DNA of 64,000 bases. It comes from Collinsella ihumii. Its GTDB lineage: Bacteria > Actinomycetota > Coriobacteriia > Coriobacteriales > Coriobacteriaceae. The stretch's first letter is position 1; every line of letters begins with the position of its first letter. The translations under genes and the position numbers were made by a program. The DNA is taken from NCBI RefSeq assembly GCF_900046475.1, contig NZ_FCOU01000003.1:407713-471712 (forward strand), read 5' to 3'. A model generated the notes under the pieces. That model saw nothing but the letters and a program-made list of their open reading frames with translations. It ran no database searches and was not told the origin of the DNA. Below, in pieces: positions 33,768 through 45,173 of the stretch.

Positions 33768-35162
33768 ATGGACAACGCTACGTTCGCGCAGGAATGCGTG
33801 CGCCTCGTCGGCGGAAAGGAAAACGTCGAGACCGTGACGCACTGCTTCACCCGGCTGCGCTTCCGCCTGAAGGACAAGAGCCGGGCCGACCTCGCCGCCG
33901 CCAAGGAGACCGAAGGGATCCTCGACGCCCTCGAAGTGGGCGATCAGACCCAGCTCATCATCGGCCCCCAGGTCAACGAGGTCTTCAAGGAGGTCGAACA
34001 GATCGTGGGCGTCGGCGTCGCCGACCCCGCACGCGTGGAAGACGAAGCTGCTGACGATGGCGAGTCCAAGAAGAAGGGTTTCTCCGTCGGCATGCTGCTC
34101 GACACCGTCACCGGCATCTTCGCCCCGGTCATCACGGCGATCACCGCCGGCGGTATGGTCAAGGCGGCTCTGCTCATCATGGGGCTGTTCGGCCTGTCCT
34201 CGGATTCGCAGGAGTACTACATCCTGAACTTCATCGCGGACTCCGTCTTCTACTTCCTGCCGATTCTGCTCGCTTTCTCGAGCGCCAACAAATTCGGCTG
34301 CAACCCCTACATCGCGGGCATCGTCGGCGGCGTGCTTCTGCACCCCAACTGGACCGCCCTGGTGAACGCGGGCGAGCCAGTGAGCTTCTTCTCCATCCCC
34401 GTCACCCTCTACAACTACTCCTCGAGCGTGCTGCCCATCATCCTCACGATCCTGTTCATGTCGTTTGTCGAGCGCTTCGCCGAGAAGGTCTCCCCCAACG
34501 TGGTCAAAGCCGTCCTGCAGCCCCTGCTGACGCTCGGTATCACCGCGCCGGTCGCCCTTATCGTTATCGGCCCGCTCGGCAGCTGGATCGGTGGCATCTT
34601 CGCTGCAATCCTGTCCTTCCTCGACACCAACGTACCCATCCTCGTGCCCACCATCGTCGGCGCCGTCTGCCCGCTGCTCGTCTTCGCCGGCATGCACCTG
34701 GCCATCTTCCCCTCGCTCCAGACCATCCAGCGCGCCGCTATGGGCTATGAGACCGTCTGCGGCCCGGGCATGCTCGCCTCCAACATGGCCATCGCCGGCG
34801 CGACCCTGGGCACCGCCCTGCGCGTGAAGAACCCCAAGAACCGCGAGATGAGCATCTCCACCGGTATCACCGCCCTGTGCGGCATCACCGAGCCCGCCCT
34901 CTACGGCGTGGTCTTCAAGTTCCACAAGCCGCTGATCGCCGGCATGATCGGTGGCGCGGTGGGCGGCCTGTTCGCCGGCATCATGCACCTCAAGCGCTAT
35001 GCCTTCGCAACCCCCGGCATCCCGGCGCTGCCGACCTTCATGGGCGACGACCCGATGAACATCGTCATCGCCATCGCAACGGTCGCCATCGCGTTCGCGG
35101 TCGCCTTCATCGTCTCGTTCATCCTGGGCGTCGATGAGGACGCGCAGGCCAAGAAGGCCTAA
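33768..35162 (+). CDS. PTS beta-glucoside-type EIIBC component
   Basis: The 464-residue permease has an N-terminal EIIB domain with the phosphorylated Cys in THCFTRLRF (C26), a charged linker around 88-104 and a glucose/glucoside-superfamily EIIC membrane domain with GITEPALYGV near 374. It imports and phosphorylates a beta-glucoside. It ends right after EIIC (DAQAKKA), so the EIIA domain found in BglF is absent and must come from another gene. GGAGC precedes the ATG. The following gene hydrolyses the product. Confidence 0.92.
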   Translation: MDNATFAQECVRLVGGKENVETVTHCFTRLRFRLKDKSRADLAAAKETEGILDALEVGDQTQLIIGPQVNEVFKEVEQIVGVGVADPARVEDEAADDGESKKKGFSVGMLLDTVTGIFAPVITAITAGGMVKAALLIMGLFGLSSDSQEYYILNFIADSVFYFLPILLAFSSANKFGCNPYIAGIVGGVLLHPNWTALVNAGEPVSFFSIPVTLYNYSSSVLPIILTILFMSFVERFAEKVSPNVVKAVLQPLLTLGITAPVALIVIGPLGSWIGGIFAAILSFLDTNVPILVPTIVGAVCPLLVFAGMHLAIFPSLQTIQRAAMGYETVCGPGMLASNMAIAGATLGTALRVKNPKNREMSISTGITALCGITEPALYGVVFKFHKPLIAGMIGGAVGGLFAGIMHLKRYAFATPGIPALPTFMGDDPMNIVIAIATVAIAFAVAFIVSFILGVDEDAQAKKA

Positions 35163-36746
<1,584 letters not shown>

Positions 36747-37036
36747 CATCTGCCGGACGGGGTACCCCAACCGCGCGGTGCCCCGCCCCCTCCAACCCCT
36801 GCCTCCTTGTGGTACCGCACTCGGCATGCTTCACCGGAATCTGCCGTCAGGCGACATCGCCGTCTCGTCAATCGACTGTCTGTTGCTCCACGCGATTCGC
36901 CCGGCGCATTCAGGCATGAAGGACGTGCAGTGCCGCAAGGAGGGCAGGGGTTTTTCAGCTCCCTCGCGAGCCATTGCCGCGTCGGGCAGCGCGCGCTACC
37001 ATGGGTGCGTTTTACCCCGATCCCAAGGAGACGCCC
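36747..37036. other. Intergenic region before EamA gene
   Basis: A hairpin-like GGGGTACC/GGTGCCCC stretch at about 36759-36786 may end the beta-glucoside operon, though no T-tract follows. Otherwise I see nothing until the AAGGAG of the EamA gene. Confidence 0.4.
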
Positions 37037-37987
37037 ATGGAGCCGCAGCGGCAGGAACAACCCATCCTCACCCGCACCTGGTGCGTATGCCTGCTCGCCC
37101 TGGTCTGCTGTGCGTTCTGGGGAAGCGCCATCCCCTGCATCAAGACCGGTTATGCGCTGCTTGGCATCTCGTCGGCCGACGTGCCCTCCGAGCTTCTGTT
37201 CGCCGGGCTGCGCTTCGCTCTCGCCGGCGTCATCGCGCTCACGGCGGCGTCGATCGCCGAGCACAGACCCGTCCGCATCAAACGCGGCTCGCTCGGCATG
37301 GTCGTGCGCCTCTCCCTCGCGCAAACCATCGTCCAGTACGCGTTCTTCTATATCGGTGTCTCCCATGCGTCGGGCGTCAAGGGCACCATCGTCAACGCAT
37401 CGAGCACCTTTCTCACCATCCTTGTGGCCACGCTCGTGTTCCGCCAGGAGCGCATGACGACCCGCAAACTCGCAGGTTGCCTGATCGGGTTCGCCGGCGT
37501 CGTGCTCGTGAACCTCACCGGCGATCTCGGCGGCGCCATGACGCTCACGGGCGAGGGGTTCATCCTCGTCGCGTCCCTGTCCTATGCCGTGTCCTCCTCG
37601 CTTATCCGCATCTACTCGCAGCGCGAAAACCCCGTGGCGCTGTCCGGATACCAGTTCGTGCTCGGCGGCCTGGTTCTCGCCGGGGCGGGCGCGTGCATGG
37701 GCGGGCGCATCCCCCACATCGATCCGGCCGGCATCGGCATGTTGATTTACCTGGCGTTCGTATCAGGAATCGCCTATTCGCTGTGGTCGGTCCTGCTCAA
37801 ATACAACCCCACGTCGCGCGTCGCGATCTTTGGGTTCATGAACCCCATCTTCGGCGTCATCCTCTCAAGCATCCTGCTCGGCGAGGCGGGGACCCTGCCC
37901 TGGCAGCAGACCGCCGTCGCACTCGTCCTCATCACGGCGGGCATCGTCATCGTGAACCGCGTCCCGCAGACGGAACGAGCGAAGTAG
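37037..37987 (+). CDS. EamA/DMT family transporter
   Basis: The 316-residue protein has ten hydrophobic segments in two EamA repeats: FWGSAIPCIKTGYALLG and FYIGVSHASGVKGTIVNASSTFLTILVATLVF in the first, FVSGIAYSLWSVLLKYNPTSRVAIFGFMNPIFGVILSSILLGE in the second. These carriers export metabolites or amino acids; the substrate is not predictable. AAGGAG six bases before the ATG fixes the start. It is monocistronic and ends in a convergent terminator. Confidence 0.88.
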   Translation: MEPQRQEQPILTRTWCVCLLALVCCAFWGSAIPCIKTGYALLGISSADVPSELLFAGLRFALAGVIALTAASIAEHRPVRIKRGSLGMVVRLSLAQTIVQYAFFYIGVSHASGVKGTIVNASSTFLTILVATLVFRQERMTTRKLAGCLIGFAGVVLVNLTGDLGGAMTLTGEGFILVASLSYAVSSSLIRIYSQRENPVALSGYQFVLGGLVLAGAGACMGGRIPHIDPAGIGMLIYLAFVSGIAYSLWSVLLKYNPTSRVAIFGFMNPIFGVILSSILLGEAGTLPWQQTAVALVLITAGIVIVNRVPQTERAK

Positions 37988-38012
37988 CGGTACCCGCCGT
38001 CAACGCAAGCAA

Positions 38013-38034
38013 GCGGGGTGCTTGCGCACCCCGC
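38013..38034. terminator. Convergent terminator
   Basis: Perfect 9-bp arms GCGGGGTGC / GCACCCCGC with a 4-base loop, between the EamA gene and the CitMHS-type gene that converges on it. Confidence 0.65.
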
Positions 38035-38135
38035 CACGGAAAAGGGAGAGCATTGTAAGGATGCCCGGGGAACTGCCGGCCGATCGCTTTCGCGGCAGGC
38101 GCCCCGCGGCGTCGAATGAAGCGGTCGGAGTTTCC

Positions 38136-39503
38136 CTAAAACGGCAGCGCACCGACGACGCCGTACACCACCAGGTACAAAACGAGCAGCGCGATGCCGT
38201 AGTACTTGCCGTACTCCTTCATGAAGTCCGTGAAGTTGAGCTTGCACTCGCCGCACAGCATGTACAGGGCGGGGATGACCGGGCTCACCAGGCGGAACGA
38301 CTGACCGACCATGGAGGCGACCGCCGCCTGCGTGGCGCTGATGCCGAACTGCGCCATGACGTCTTTCATCACGCTCGCGATACCGAAGTAGAACGCATCT
38401 TGCGGCAGGAAGCACACGGCGGGCGTGGCGATGACCGCGTAGATGGGCGCCATATGGCTCGACAGCTGCGTCGGGATGATGCCGGCGATGAAGTTCGCCA
38501 GCGCCGTCGCCATGCCCGAACCCGTCAGCACGCCGGAGAACACGCCCGCGCCCAAGGTGATCACGGCCGTGGGCAGCACGTCGGCAGCCAGATCCTCCAG
38601 GCGCTGCGAGCTCTCCTCCACCTTGGGATAGTTCACCACCAGCGCGATGGCCGAGGCCAGCATGAAGATGATCGAGCCGTGGATCTCGCCCTGGATGAGC
38701 AGGACGACGGCGACAAGGGTCAGAACGAGGTTGAACGCGAACAGCTTGGGGCGCTTGAGCTCGACATCCTTATCGCGCACGGCGGCGATCATCTGGTCGA
38801 GCTGCTCGGGCGACACGGCCTTGGCGTCCGCAGCGGACCAGCCCAGGCGCTTGCGCTCCTTTTTACCGAGCAGGTACGTGATGGCGATTACGGCGACCTG
38901 CGCGGCCAGCAGGCCCGGCAGCAAGGTGGCGAACAGCTCGTTGACCTCGATGCCCTGCGCGGTCGCCGACGCGATGGTGGGACCGCCCCACGGGAGCTGG
39001 TTCCAGATGCCGATGGGCGCCACGATGACGATCGCCAGGTAGATGAGCTTCAGGCCCATCTGCCGGTACAGGTTGATGAACGCCGAGGTGCAGATGATGA
39101 TCGTGGTGGTCGTATCGCCGTTAAACGATACGACCGAGGCGACCATCACGGTGGACATGAGCACCTTCAGCGGATCGCCCTTGGCCATCTTGATGAAGAA
39201 GGCCGCGACGGGGTCGAACAGGCCGACGCCGAGCATGAGGTCGAAGTACAGGATCGAGAACAGGATGGTCAGACCGGGCGAAATGACGCCCATCGATGTG
39301 CTCTGGCCCTCGTAGTCGACCGTGTAGAAAATGCCATCTTTGATCCAGGAGAACAGGTCGGACATGGTGGCACCGGTTGCGAACACGGCGATGACGCCAA
39401 ACACAAGCGGCACCAGGGTGAGCGCGTTGAATACCGAGAGCTTCTTCATCGAAAGCAGGACGATGAAGCTCACGATCATGGCAAAAGCCAAAAAGGTCAG
39501 CAA
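38136..39503 (-). CDS. CitMHS-type carboxylate transporter, probable tartrate carrier
   Basis: The 455-residue permease has about twelve hydrophobic segments and ion-transporter-superfamily features (GVISPGLTILFSILYFDLMLGVGLFDPVAAFFIKMAKGDPLKV, SFNGDTTTTIIICTSAF) typical of CitMHS citrate:metal symporters. It follows the tartrate dehydratase genes on the same strand, so tartrate or another dicarboxylate is the likely substrate. I place the start at TTG 39503 because AGGAGG lies ten bases upstream and no ATG fits; the next in-frame Met would remove the first membrane helix. Confidence 0.78.
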   Translation of the reverse strand: MLTFLAFAMIVSFIVLLSMKKLSVFNALTLVPLVFGVIAVFATGATMSDLFSWIKDGIFYTVDYEGQSTSMGVISPGLTILFSILYFDLMLGVGLFDPVAAFFIKMAKGDPLKVLMSTVMVASVVSFNGDTTTTIIICTSAFINLYRQMGLKLIYLAIVIVAPIGIWNQLPWGGPTIASATAQGIEVNELFATLLPGLLAAQVAVIAITYLLGKKERKRLGWSAADAKAVSPEQLDQMIAAVRDKDVELKRPKLFAFNLVLTLVAVVLLIQGEIHGSIIFMLASAIALVVNYPKVEESSQRLEDLAADVLPTAVITLGAGVFSGVLTGSGMATALANFIAGIIPTQLSSHMAPIYAVIATPAVCFLPQDAFYFGIASVMKDVMAQFGISATQAAVASMVGQSFRLVSPVIPALYMLCGECKLNFTDFMKEYGKYYGIALLVLYLVVYGVVGALPF

Positions 39504-39669
39504 GGGGTATACACCTCCTACGTCATGCACGTTATTTCGTTGTGGGAAGGAAAAGAGCGGGGCCGGCGATCGGTTCATTCGGCGCCCGGTGCCCCATCGC
39601 GGGGCGCATCCGGCGCGAGGGCGGCCGATCGGGGCACCCTTGAAAGCGCTGACGCGCAGCGGGGTTTCC

Positions 39670-39692
39670 GGAAGGGGCGCAAAGCCCCTTCC
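39670..39692. other. Intercistronic hairpin before the carboxylate transporter
   Basis: GGAAGGGGC (39670-39678) and GCCCCTTCC (39684-39692) form a perfect 9-bp stem just after the ttdB stop. Leftward no T-tract follows, so it may attenuate or process the transcript before the transporter gene. Confidence 0.5.
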
Positions 39693-39709
39693 GCATCAAA
39701 AAGGAGAGA

Positions 39710-40330
39710 CTACTTGATGAAGTGAACCTTGTCGTACAGGTCGGTGAGCACGGCCTCCTTGCGCTCGTTGTAGGTCACCTTGTTCTGCTCGAACAGGTTG
39801 TTGCCCTCGGCGTCGATGGAGACGATCAGAGGACCGAGCTCGTTCACGCGGCAGGTCCACAGGGTTTCGGGCATGCCGAGCTCACGCCAGTTGGCGTCCT
39901 CGATCTCCTCCACCTCGGTGGCGGCGAGCACCGCGCAGCCGGCAGGGAACACGCAGTGGATGGCGGGGCCGATCTTGCATCCCGCCTCGGTGTTGGGGCC
40001 CATGCCGCCCTTGCCCACGATGACCTTGACGCCGGTCTGCTCGATGAACTCCTTCTCGAACTTCTCCATGCGCATGGAGGTGGTAGGGCCGAGCGAGATC
40101 ATCTCGTGGGTCTCGGTGCCGTCCTCGTTTTTCGTGCTGCGCACGATGGGGCCGGCGTGGAAGATGGCGCCTCCGTCAAGATCGATGGGAAGCTCGCGGC
40201 CGAGCTCGATCAGGCGACGGTGCGCGACGTCGCGGCAGGTGGTGATGTGTCCGGTCAGATAGATGACGTCGCCGACGTGGATGTCTTTCAGATCCTCTGC
40301 GGAAATCGGCGTATGGAGTACCTTTTTCAC
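39710..40330 (-). CDS. ttdB: L(+)-tartrate dehydratase beta subunit
   Basis: The 206-residue protein follows E. coli TtdB closely as I recall it: [76 protein letters not shown] and [28 protein letters not shown]. It is the swivelling C-terminal domain of class I hydro-lyases. With TtdA it dehydrates L-tartrate to oxaloacetate. It overlaps ttdA by 4 bp. A fumarase beta subunit is the alternative, but the match to TtdB is stronger. Confidence 0.9.
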   Translation of the reverse strand: MKKVLHTPISAEDLKDIHVGDVIYLTGHITTCRDVAHRRLIELGRELPIDLDGGAIFHAGPIVRSTKNEDGTETHEMISLGPTTSMRMEKFEKEFIEQTGVKVIVGKGGMGPNTEAGCKIGPAIHCVFPAGCAVLAATEVEEIEDANWRELGMPETLWTCRVNELGPLIVSIDAEGNNLFEQNKVTYNERKEAVLTDLYDKVHFIK

Positions 40331-41226
40331 AGCTCAACCCCCTTGTGCGTAAGCAATTCGTAGTTCAGGTCGGAATCGATCACGATGGTGCCGCGGCGAT
40401 GCGACCAGCAGCCCACGTTGACCGCGCAGGACAGGACGGACGGATGGCGCGCGGAGTTCTCGATGTGGACGTCCATGACGGACTTCGTGCCGCCGAGGCC
40501 CTGCGGGCCGAGGCCGATCTTGTCGATGCCCTCGATCAGCTCCTCCTCGAGCTGGGCCGCGAGCGCATTCTCGTTGCGGCTGCCCACCGGGCGCATGAGC
40601 GCAAGCTTGGACATGTAGGCCGCCGAGTCGATCGAGGTGCCGATGCCGATGCCGACCATGAGCGGCGGGCAGGCGTTCAGGCCGTAGGAGGTCATGAGGT
40701 CGAGCACGAACTTCACGACCGCCTCGTATCCCTCACCGGGCATGAAGGTCTTGCCCGAGCCGGGCAGCGAGCAGCCGCCGCCGGCCATGTAGACGTGGAT
40801 CTTGACCTTGTCGTCGCCCGGGACGATGTCCCAGTACAGCCACGGAGACTTGGTGCCCACGTTGGTGTAGGTGTTCTTCTCGTCGAACGTCTCGACGGTG
40901 TTGTGGCGCAGCGGCGCCTTTTTCGTCGCGCGGAAGACGGCCTCCTTGAGCACATCGGCGAGCTCGTCGATGTAGGGGAATTTGCTGCCCACGCTCACGA
41001 ACATCTGGATGAGGCCCGTGTCCTGGCACGACGGCCTGTTGAGCTCCCAGGCCTTCTCCTGATTCGCCGCCATGGTGTGATAGATCATCTGTGCCATGGG
41101 ATTCGTTTCCGTCGCCGCCAGCTCCTTGAGCTTGGCCGTGACGTCGTCCGGCAGGCGCTTGCCCACCAGGCTCGTGAAGTCGGAGACGATGTTGGTCAAC
41201 CGCTCCAAGTTCTCACTTCTCTCCAC
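40327..41226 (-). CDS. ttdA: L(+)-tartrate dehydratase alpha subunit (Fe-S hydro-lyase)
   Basis: The 299-residue subunit aligns along its length with E. coli Ttd[85 protein letters not shown] and [16 protein letters not shown]. The three Cys in CQDTG, GGGC and NACPP are candidates for the 4Fe-4S cluster ligands. It is the first gene of the operon ttdA-ttdB-transporter. The start is a GTG at 41226 ten bases after GGGAGG; no ATG fits upstream. Confidence 0.92.
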   Translation of the reverse strand: MERSENLERLTNIVSDFTSLVGKRLPDDVTAKLKELAATETNPMAQMIYHTMAANQEKAWELNRPSCQDTGLIQMFVSVGSKFPYIDELADVLKEAVFRATKKAPLRHNTVETFDEKNTYTNVGTKSPWLYWDIVPGDDKVKIHVYMAGGGCSLPGSGKTFMPGEGYEAVVKFVLDLMTSYGLNACPPLMVGIGIGTSIDSAAYMSKLALMRPVGSRNENALAAQLEEELIEGIDKIGLGPQGLGGTKSVMDVHIENSARHPSVLSCAVNVGCWSHRRGTIVIDSDLNYELLTHKGVEL

Positions 41227-41623
41227 CTTGACTCAACCTCCCTTTATCTGTGCTGTTTCGGCAGGTCACCTGAGGTGTTTCCCGCCTCTCGACACCATGA
41301 AGGGTACGGTTTCGGAGCACGCAGCGCCTTCCGATTATCAAGGATCGGCAGGCGCGGATGAACAGACCGGGAGCACTGTTGCGGCGCATTCGGGGCCACG
41401 AGGAGCATAAAGTCGGCAGACCGTAGGGCTGCGCCCTTCTACCTGCGCATTCGCCGCGCACCCCTCGTTTTTTCCCATGGGGTGCGCTGTGCAGGGACCT
41501 AAAGATTTCCCCTACGACGATGTTTTAGAAATCGAAATCTGGCACATTCCGATAGCACGCCGCGAACGGTTAATTGGGCACGGTGAACGGCATGATCATG
41601 GGAAAGGCAGCGCGATTGCGGTT
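41227..41623. other. 397-bp region upstream of ttdA
   Basis: No gene is supported here. It should contain the ttdA promoter and the binding site of the adjacent AraC-type regulator, but I cannot point to a convincing operator or hairpin. Confidence 0.4.
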
Positions 41624-42700
41624 TTACGCCTCGGTCCCCATCCGCGCGAGCGCCTCGTCAAGAAGCGCACGGGCTTCCCGGGCCGCCTGCGCCACCTCGT
41701 GCAGCGCGCGGATCTGATCCCGATCGGCACGGAGCGCGCTGTCGTACGCGTCTTGCCCTGCCCCCGCAGCCATGTAGTCCGCGAGCTTCGCGCCCACATA
41801 CTCGTCGTCTGCCGATACGAATACCTGCTTGAACGCGGCATCGCCCGCGCGGTTATCATCGGATAGCAGCCCGCGGTACTCGGCGGGCGTCTTGCCGAAC
41901 GTCTTGCGAAACGCCGCGTTGAACGACTTGAGGTCCGCAAAACCATGAGCCGCCGCGATATCGCTGATGCGGGCGTCGCTTGCCGACAGCTCGGCCGTTG
42001 CCGCCGACAGGCGCACGCGCAGCAGGTACTCCGAGAAATTGATCCCGAGCTTGCCCTTGAACAGCTGCGAGATGTAGCTCGCGTTGTATCCGGTCTTTGC
42101 GGCAAGATCCGCCAGCGTGATGCGCTCGCGGTAGTTGTCGTCGATGTAGGCCACGAGCCTGCTCACCGCATCCTTGCCGCGCCGGTCGATGCGGTAGGCG
42201 CGGCCCCGCTCGTCAGGCACCTGGTCGATGGGAACGACCGCCGACATCAGGCGGTAGAGCAACGCATCGTAGCGCAACCGGCTCGCCGGATCGCGCCGCA
42301 CGTTCAGCACCATCATCTGGGCCAAGCACCGGCGAATGACGGCGAAGCGCGCCTCGCTTCTCGTCGACTCGTCCGACACGAGCTCCAGGCGGATGAAGTC
42401 GTCCTCGCCGAAATAGCCCTTGAAGAACACGGGGTCGATATGGAGCACCATGGCGATATTGCCCTGCCCGAGCCCCAGCGTCGCATGCCCCTCGTTGGGA
42501 TTGATGAGGGCCATGTCGTCTTCTTTCAGGATGTGGCGCGCGCCGCTGACGCACATCTCCACGGACCCCTTGAGGACCACGAGCAGCTCGAAATCCGTAT
42601 GCCAGTTGTAGTGGTACGACCCGATACGGTACACGTAGTGCTCAAGCTTGAGGTTGGCATGCGGGTTCTCGTACGTATAGCGCAGCTGGACGGATTCCAT
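41624..42700 (-). CDS. AraC family transcriptional regulator
   Basis: The 358-residue protein has an N-terminal cupin sensor domain (HYVYRIGSYHYNWHTDFELLVVLKGSVEM onward) and a double helix-turn-helix at about 190-285 (ERITLADLAAKTGYNASYISQLFKGKLGINFSEYLLRVRL, then ISDIAAAHGFADLKSFNAAFRKTFGKTPAEYR). A 70-residue helical tail after the HTH is unusual for the family. It lies upstream of ttdA in the same direction and probably activates tartrate use. AAGGGAG precedes the ATG at 42700; the in-frame extension upstream lies in a repeat. Confidence 0.9.
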   Translation of the reverse strand: MESVQLRYTYENPHANLKLEHYVYRIGSYHYNWHTDFELLVVLKGSVEMCVSGARHILKEDDMALINPNEGHATLGLGQGNIAMVLHIDPVFFKGYFGEDDFIRLELVSDESTRSEARFAVIRRCLAQMMVLNVRRDPASRLRYDALLYRLMSAVVPIDQVPDERGRAYRIDRRGKDAVSRLVAYIDDNYRERITLADLAAKTGYNASYISQLFKGKLGINFSEYLLRVRLSAATAELSASDARISDIAAAHGFADLKSFNAAFRKTFGKTPAEYRGLLSDDNRAGDAAFKQVFVSADDEYVGAKLADYMAAGAGQDAYDSALRADRDQIRALHEVAQAAREARALLDEALARMGTEA

Positions 42701-42752
42701 GGGCTCGCTCCCTTCCCTCGCGTGCCATGGTAGCAAATCGACCGCCCACGAT

Positions 42753-43036
42753 GCGGGAAGCCAGGATGCACGTCCGCCATACCGCCCCTTCGCCTCCGCT
42801 CTGCCACCAGTGGAGGCTACGGCGAGCATTTTTGCTGAAAAATCGACGTTGTGGACGCCTCGTTTCGCGACGCCCTGAATACCGCACGTGCTGCAGCGGC
42901 GTTACCTGCGGAAACGCCGCTGCAGCACGTGCCGTTTCGGGCGGGTCCGGATTTGAGCCGTCCACAACGTCGATTTTTCAGCAGTTTCCAGCTCGCGAGC
43001 CTCCACTGCCACGCTCTGACGGAAACCCCGGATGAA
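42753..43036. repeat. 283-bp palindromic direct repeat, copy 1
   Basis: This copy is nearly identical to 44805-45087 in the same orientation. Its core is a nested palindrome: 24-bp arms (42834-42857, 42959-42982; GAAAAATCGACGTTGTGGAC) enclosing a second stem with 20-bp arms (42884-42903, 42913-42932). No gene is inside. The remaining sequence 43037-43225 holds only the next gene's promoter region. Confidence 0.9.
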
Positions 43037-43225
43037 GGAAAGGTCCGGAGCCGCCCGGCGCGGGATGAATTGATAAGTGGTTCCCTACCGCCCTCCCCTT
43101 CCGCTTCCGCCAAAAATCCGCCCTTTCGCCCATGTTGCGCAACAGCGCACCTGGTTTCGCGCGCATCATGAAATAACCCCCTTACGCTTCTCAGGGGGGC
43201 ATGGACAACAGGAAGGAGCATCCCC

Positions 43226-44722
43226 ATGAAACGACCGCGCATCTTGGCGATCGCGCTTGCCGCCATGCTGGCCCTCACGCCAGCTTTGGCGAGCGCTCAG
43301 CCGCAAAGCACCTCCATTGCCGAGCCGATCGTTCGCACCGCTGACGACCAGGCGGCATCCGACATCGACCTGCAGGCAACCTACACCACGCTCAATATCC
43401 CCGGCACCGACCTCTACGACGAGGCGTTCGAGGTGCTGGACATCGTGAACCAGCATCGCACGGCAGAGGGGCTCAGGCCGCTTACCATGGATGCCGAGCT
43501 GCTCGAAGTCGCCATGCAGCGCGCCGCCGAGACCGTCGTGTCCTACAGCCACACGCGTCCGAACGGCACAGTATGCTTCACCGCCTCCAGCAAGATGTTC
43601 GGCGAGAACATCGCGACGGGCCAGTGGACCGCCGCTGAGGTCATGGACGACTGGATGCACTCTACGGGCCACCGCGAGAACATCATGAACTCGAGCTATG
43701 CGAGCATCGGCGTCGGTTGCTTCCAGGCTCAGGACGGCGCCCTGTACTGGGTCCAGTGCTTCAGCCCCAGCGCCGGCACCGCCGCCACCCAACCTGCCAA
43801 CATCGATGTAGCGCACCCGGTCGAAGTGTACACGGGCCACATCAACCCTCAGATCGCCGTCGGTATCCCCGGTGTCGAGCAGACCGACGACACCGCGTTC
43901 ATGCCGCGCGGTTCTCGCAATCCCATCATCCTGCAGGGCATCAACGCCGGCGAGCAGGGCTGGAACACGAGCTACTTCATCAACGCCGACAGCTTTACGT
44001 GGACGTCATCCGACGAGAGCATCATGACGGTCGAACCTGACGGCACGCTCATTGCGCTTGCTCCGGGCGACGTCACCATCACCGGCGTCTCCGGTGGACT
44101 GCAGATCGACATCTTCCTGACCGTGACCGACGAGAGCCCCTTCTCCGATGTGGACGAGACGCAGTGGTATGCCGAAGCCGTCAACTTCGCCTCGAGCAAC
44201 GGGCTCATTACCGGCTACAGCGGCTCCGACCGCTTCGGTATCGGCGACGATATGACACGCGCACAGCTCGTGACGGTGCTCTTCCGCATCGCTGAGCCCA
44301 ACGGCGCCGATCCGAACGCCGTCAACACGACCGGCATGTCCGATGTCAAGAACGGCGAGTGGTACACCTCCGCCGCTAACTGGGCCGTCGAGAACGGCGT
44401 GGTCAACGGCTTTATTCAGGCGGACGGGTCCGCTCTGTTCAAGCCCGACGACCCCATCACCCGCGAGCAGTTCGTGACCATCCTCGCCAACTTCACCCAA
44501 GCAGACACCGCCGCAGCCGATGACAGCGCCTTCAACGCGCTGCCCGACCATAGTGCCACAAGCAGCTGGGCCACCCCGGCGGTGACGTGGGCGGTCGATG
44601 AGGGCATCATCAACGGTAAGGACAACGGCGGCTCGCGCGTGCTGGCCCCCGGTGACGTCGTGACCCGCGAGCAGGCCGCAGCCATCCTCATGAACTCCTA
44701 CAACCTGGGTGTTTTGCCGTAA
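43226..44722 (+). CDS. Secreted CAP-domain protein with Ig-like and SLH domains
   Basis: The 498-residue protein has a signal peptide (about 1-24, KRPRILAIALAAMLALTPALASA), a CAP/SCP domain (about 66-190, with NQHRTAEGLRPL, HSTGHRENIMNSSYASIGVGC), a Big2-type Ig-like domain (about 225-305, ending VTITGVSGGLQIDIFLTVTDE) and three SLH-like repeats (from SPFSDVDETQWYAEAVNFASSNGLITGYSG; then MSDVKNGEWYTSAANWAVENGVVNG; then SATSSWATPAVTWAVDEGIING). SLH repeats bind secondary cell-wall polymers, so this is surface-anchored. The CAP domain's role is unknown. It is flanked by long direct repeats. Confidence 0.92.
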   Translation: MKRPRILAIALAAMLALTPALASAQPQSTSIAEPIVRTADDQAASDIDLQATYTTLNIPGTDLYDEAFEVLDIVNQHRTAEGLRPLTMDAELLEVAMQRAAETVVSYSHTRPNGTVCFTASSKMFGENIATGQWTAAEVMDDWMHSTGHRENIMNSSYASIGVGCFQAQDGALYWVQCFSPSAGTAATQPANIDVAHPVEVYTGHINPQIAVGIPGVEQTDDTAFMPRGSRNPIILQGINAGEQGWNTSYFINADSFTWTSSDESIMTVEPDGTLIALAPGDVTITGVSGGLQIDIFLTVTDESPFSDVDETQWYAEAVNFASSNGLITGYSGSDRFGIGDDMTRAQLVTVLFRIAEPNGADPNAVNTTGMSDVKNGEWYTSAANWAVENGVVNGFIQADGSALFKPDDPITREQFVTILANFTQADTAAADDSAFNALPDHSATSSWATPAVTWAVDEGIINGKDNGGSRVLAPGDVVTREQAAAILMNSYNLGVLP

Positions 44723-44748
44723 GGGAAACGCTTCTCGCATGTAACGCC

Positions 44749-44779
44749 GCGGGCTGCCCCGTTCTGAGGGACAGCCCGC
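44749..44779 (+). terminator. Terminator of the CAP/SLH gene
   Basis: GCGGGCTG and CAGCCCGC (44749-44756, 44772-44779) form a stem followed by ATTTCTTAT, 27 bp after the stop codon. Confidence 0.75.
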
Positions 44780-44804
44780 ATTTCTTATCTGCGGGGTAAG
44801 CCCC

Positions 44805-45087
44805 GCGGGAAGCCAGAGCGCACGTCCGCCATACCGCCCCTTCGCCTCCGCGCCGGCTCCAGAGGAGGCTGCGGCGAGCATTTTTGCTGAAAAATCGACG
44901 TTGTGGACGCCTCGTTTCGCGACGCCCTGAATACCGCACGTGCTGCAGCGGCGTTACCTGCGGAAACGCCGTTGCAGCACGTGCCGTTTCGGGCGGGTCC
45001 GGATTTGAGGCGTCCACAACGTCGATTTTTCAGCAGTTTCCAGCTCGCGAGCCTCCACTGTCGCGCTCTCGCAGAGACCCCGGACGA
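44805..45087. repeat. 283-bp palindromic direct repeat, copy 2
   Basis: Same element and orientation as 42753-43036, differing at only a small fraction of positions; the nested palindrome is conserved, with one change in the inner stem. It lies between the CAP/SLH gene and lysS. Confidence 0.9.
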
Positions 45088-45094
45088 AAGATAA

Positions 45095-45135
45095 GGCCCG
45101 GGGCCGTCCCGCATAATGCGAAACGGCCCCGGGCC
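45095..45135 (-). terminator. Terminator of lysS
   Basis: Perfect 13-bp arms GGCCCGGGGCCGT / inverse (45095-45107, 45123-45135), about 40 bp beyond the lysS stop. Confidence 0.65.
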
Positions 45136-45173
45136 AGCTTATGCAGCGATCAAATCGCTCGGCGCGCAGGCGC

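Noticed and set aside
42701-42829. An N-terminally longer AraC regulator starting inside the repeat
   Set aside because: The extra 43 residues are encoded partly by the 283-bp repeat and lack a ribosome site, whereas AAGGGAG fits the ATG at 42700.
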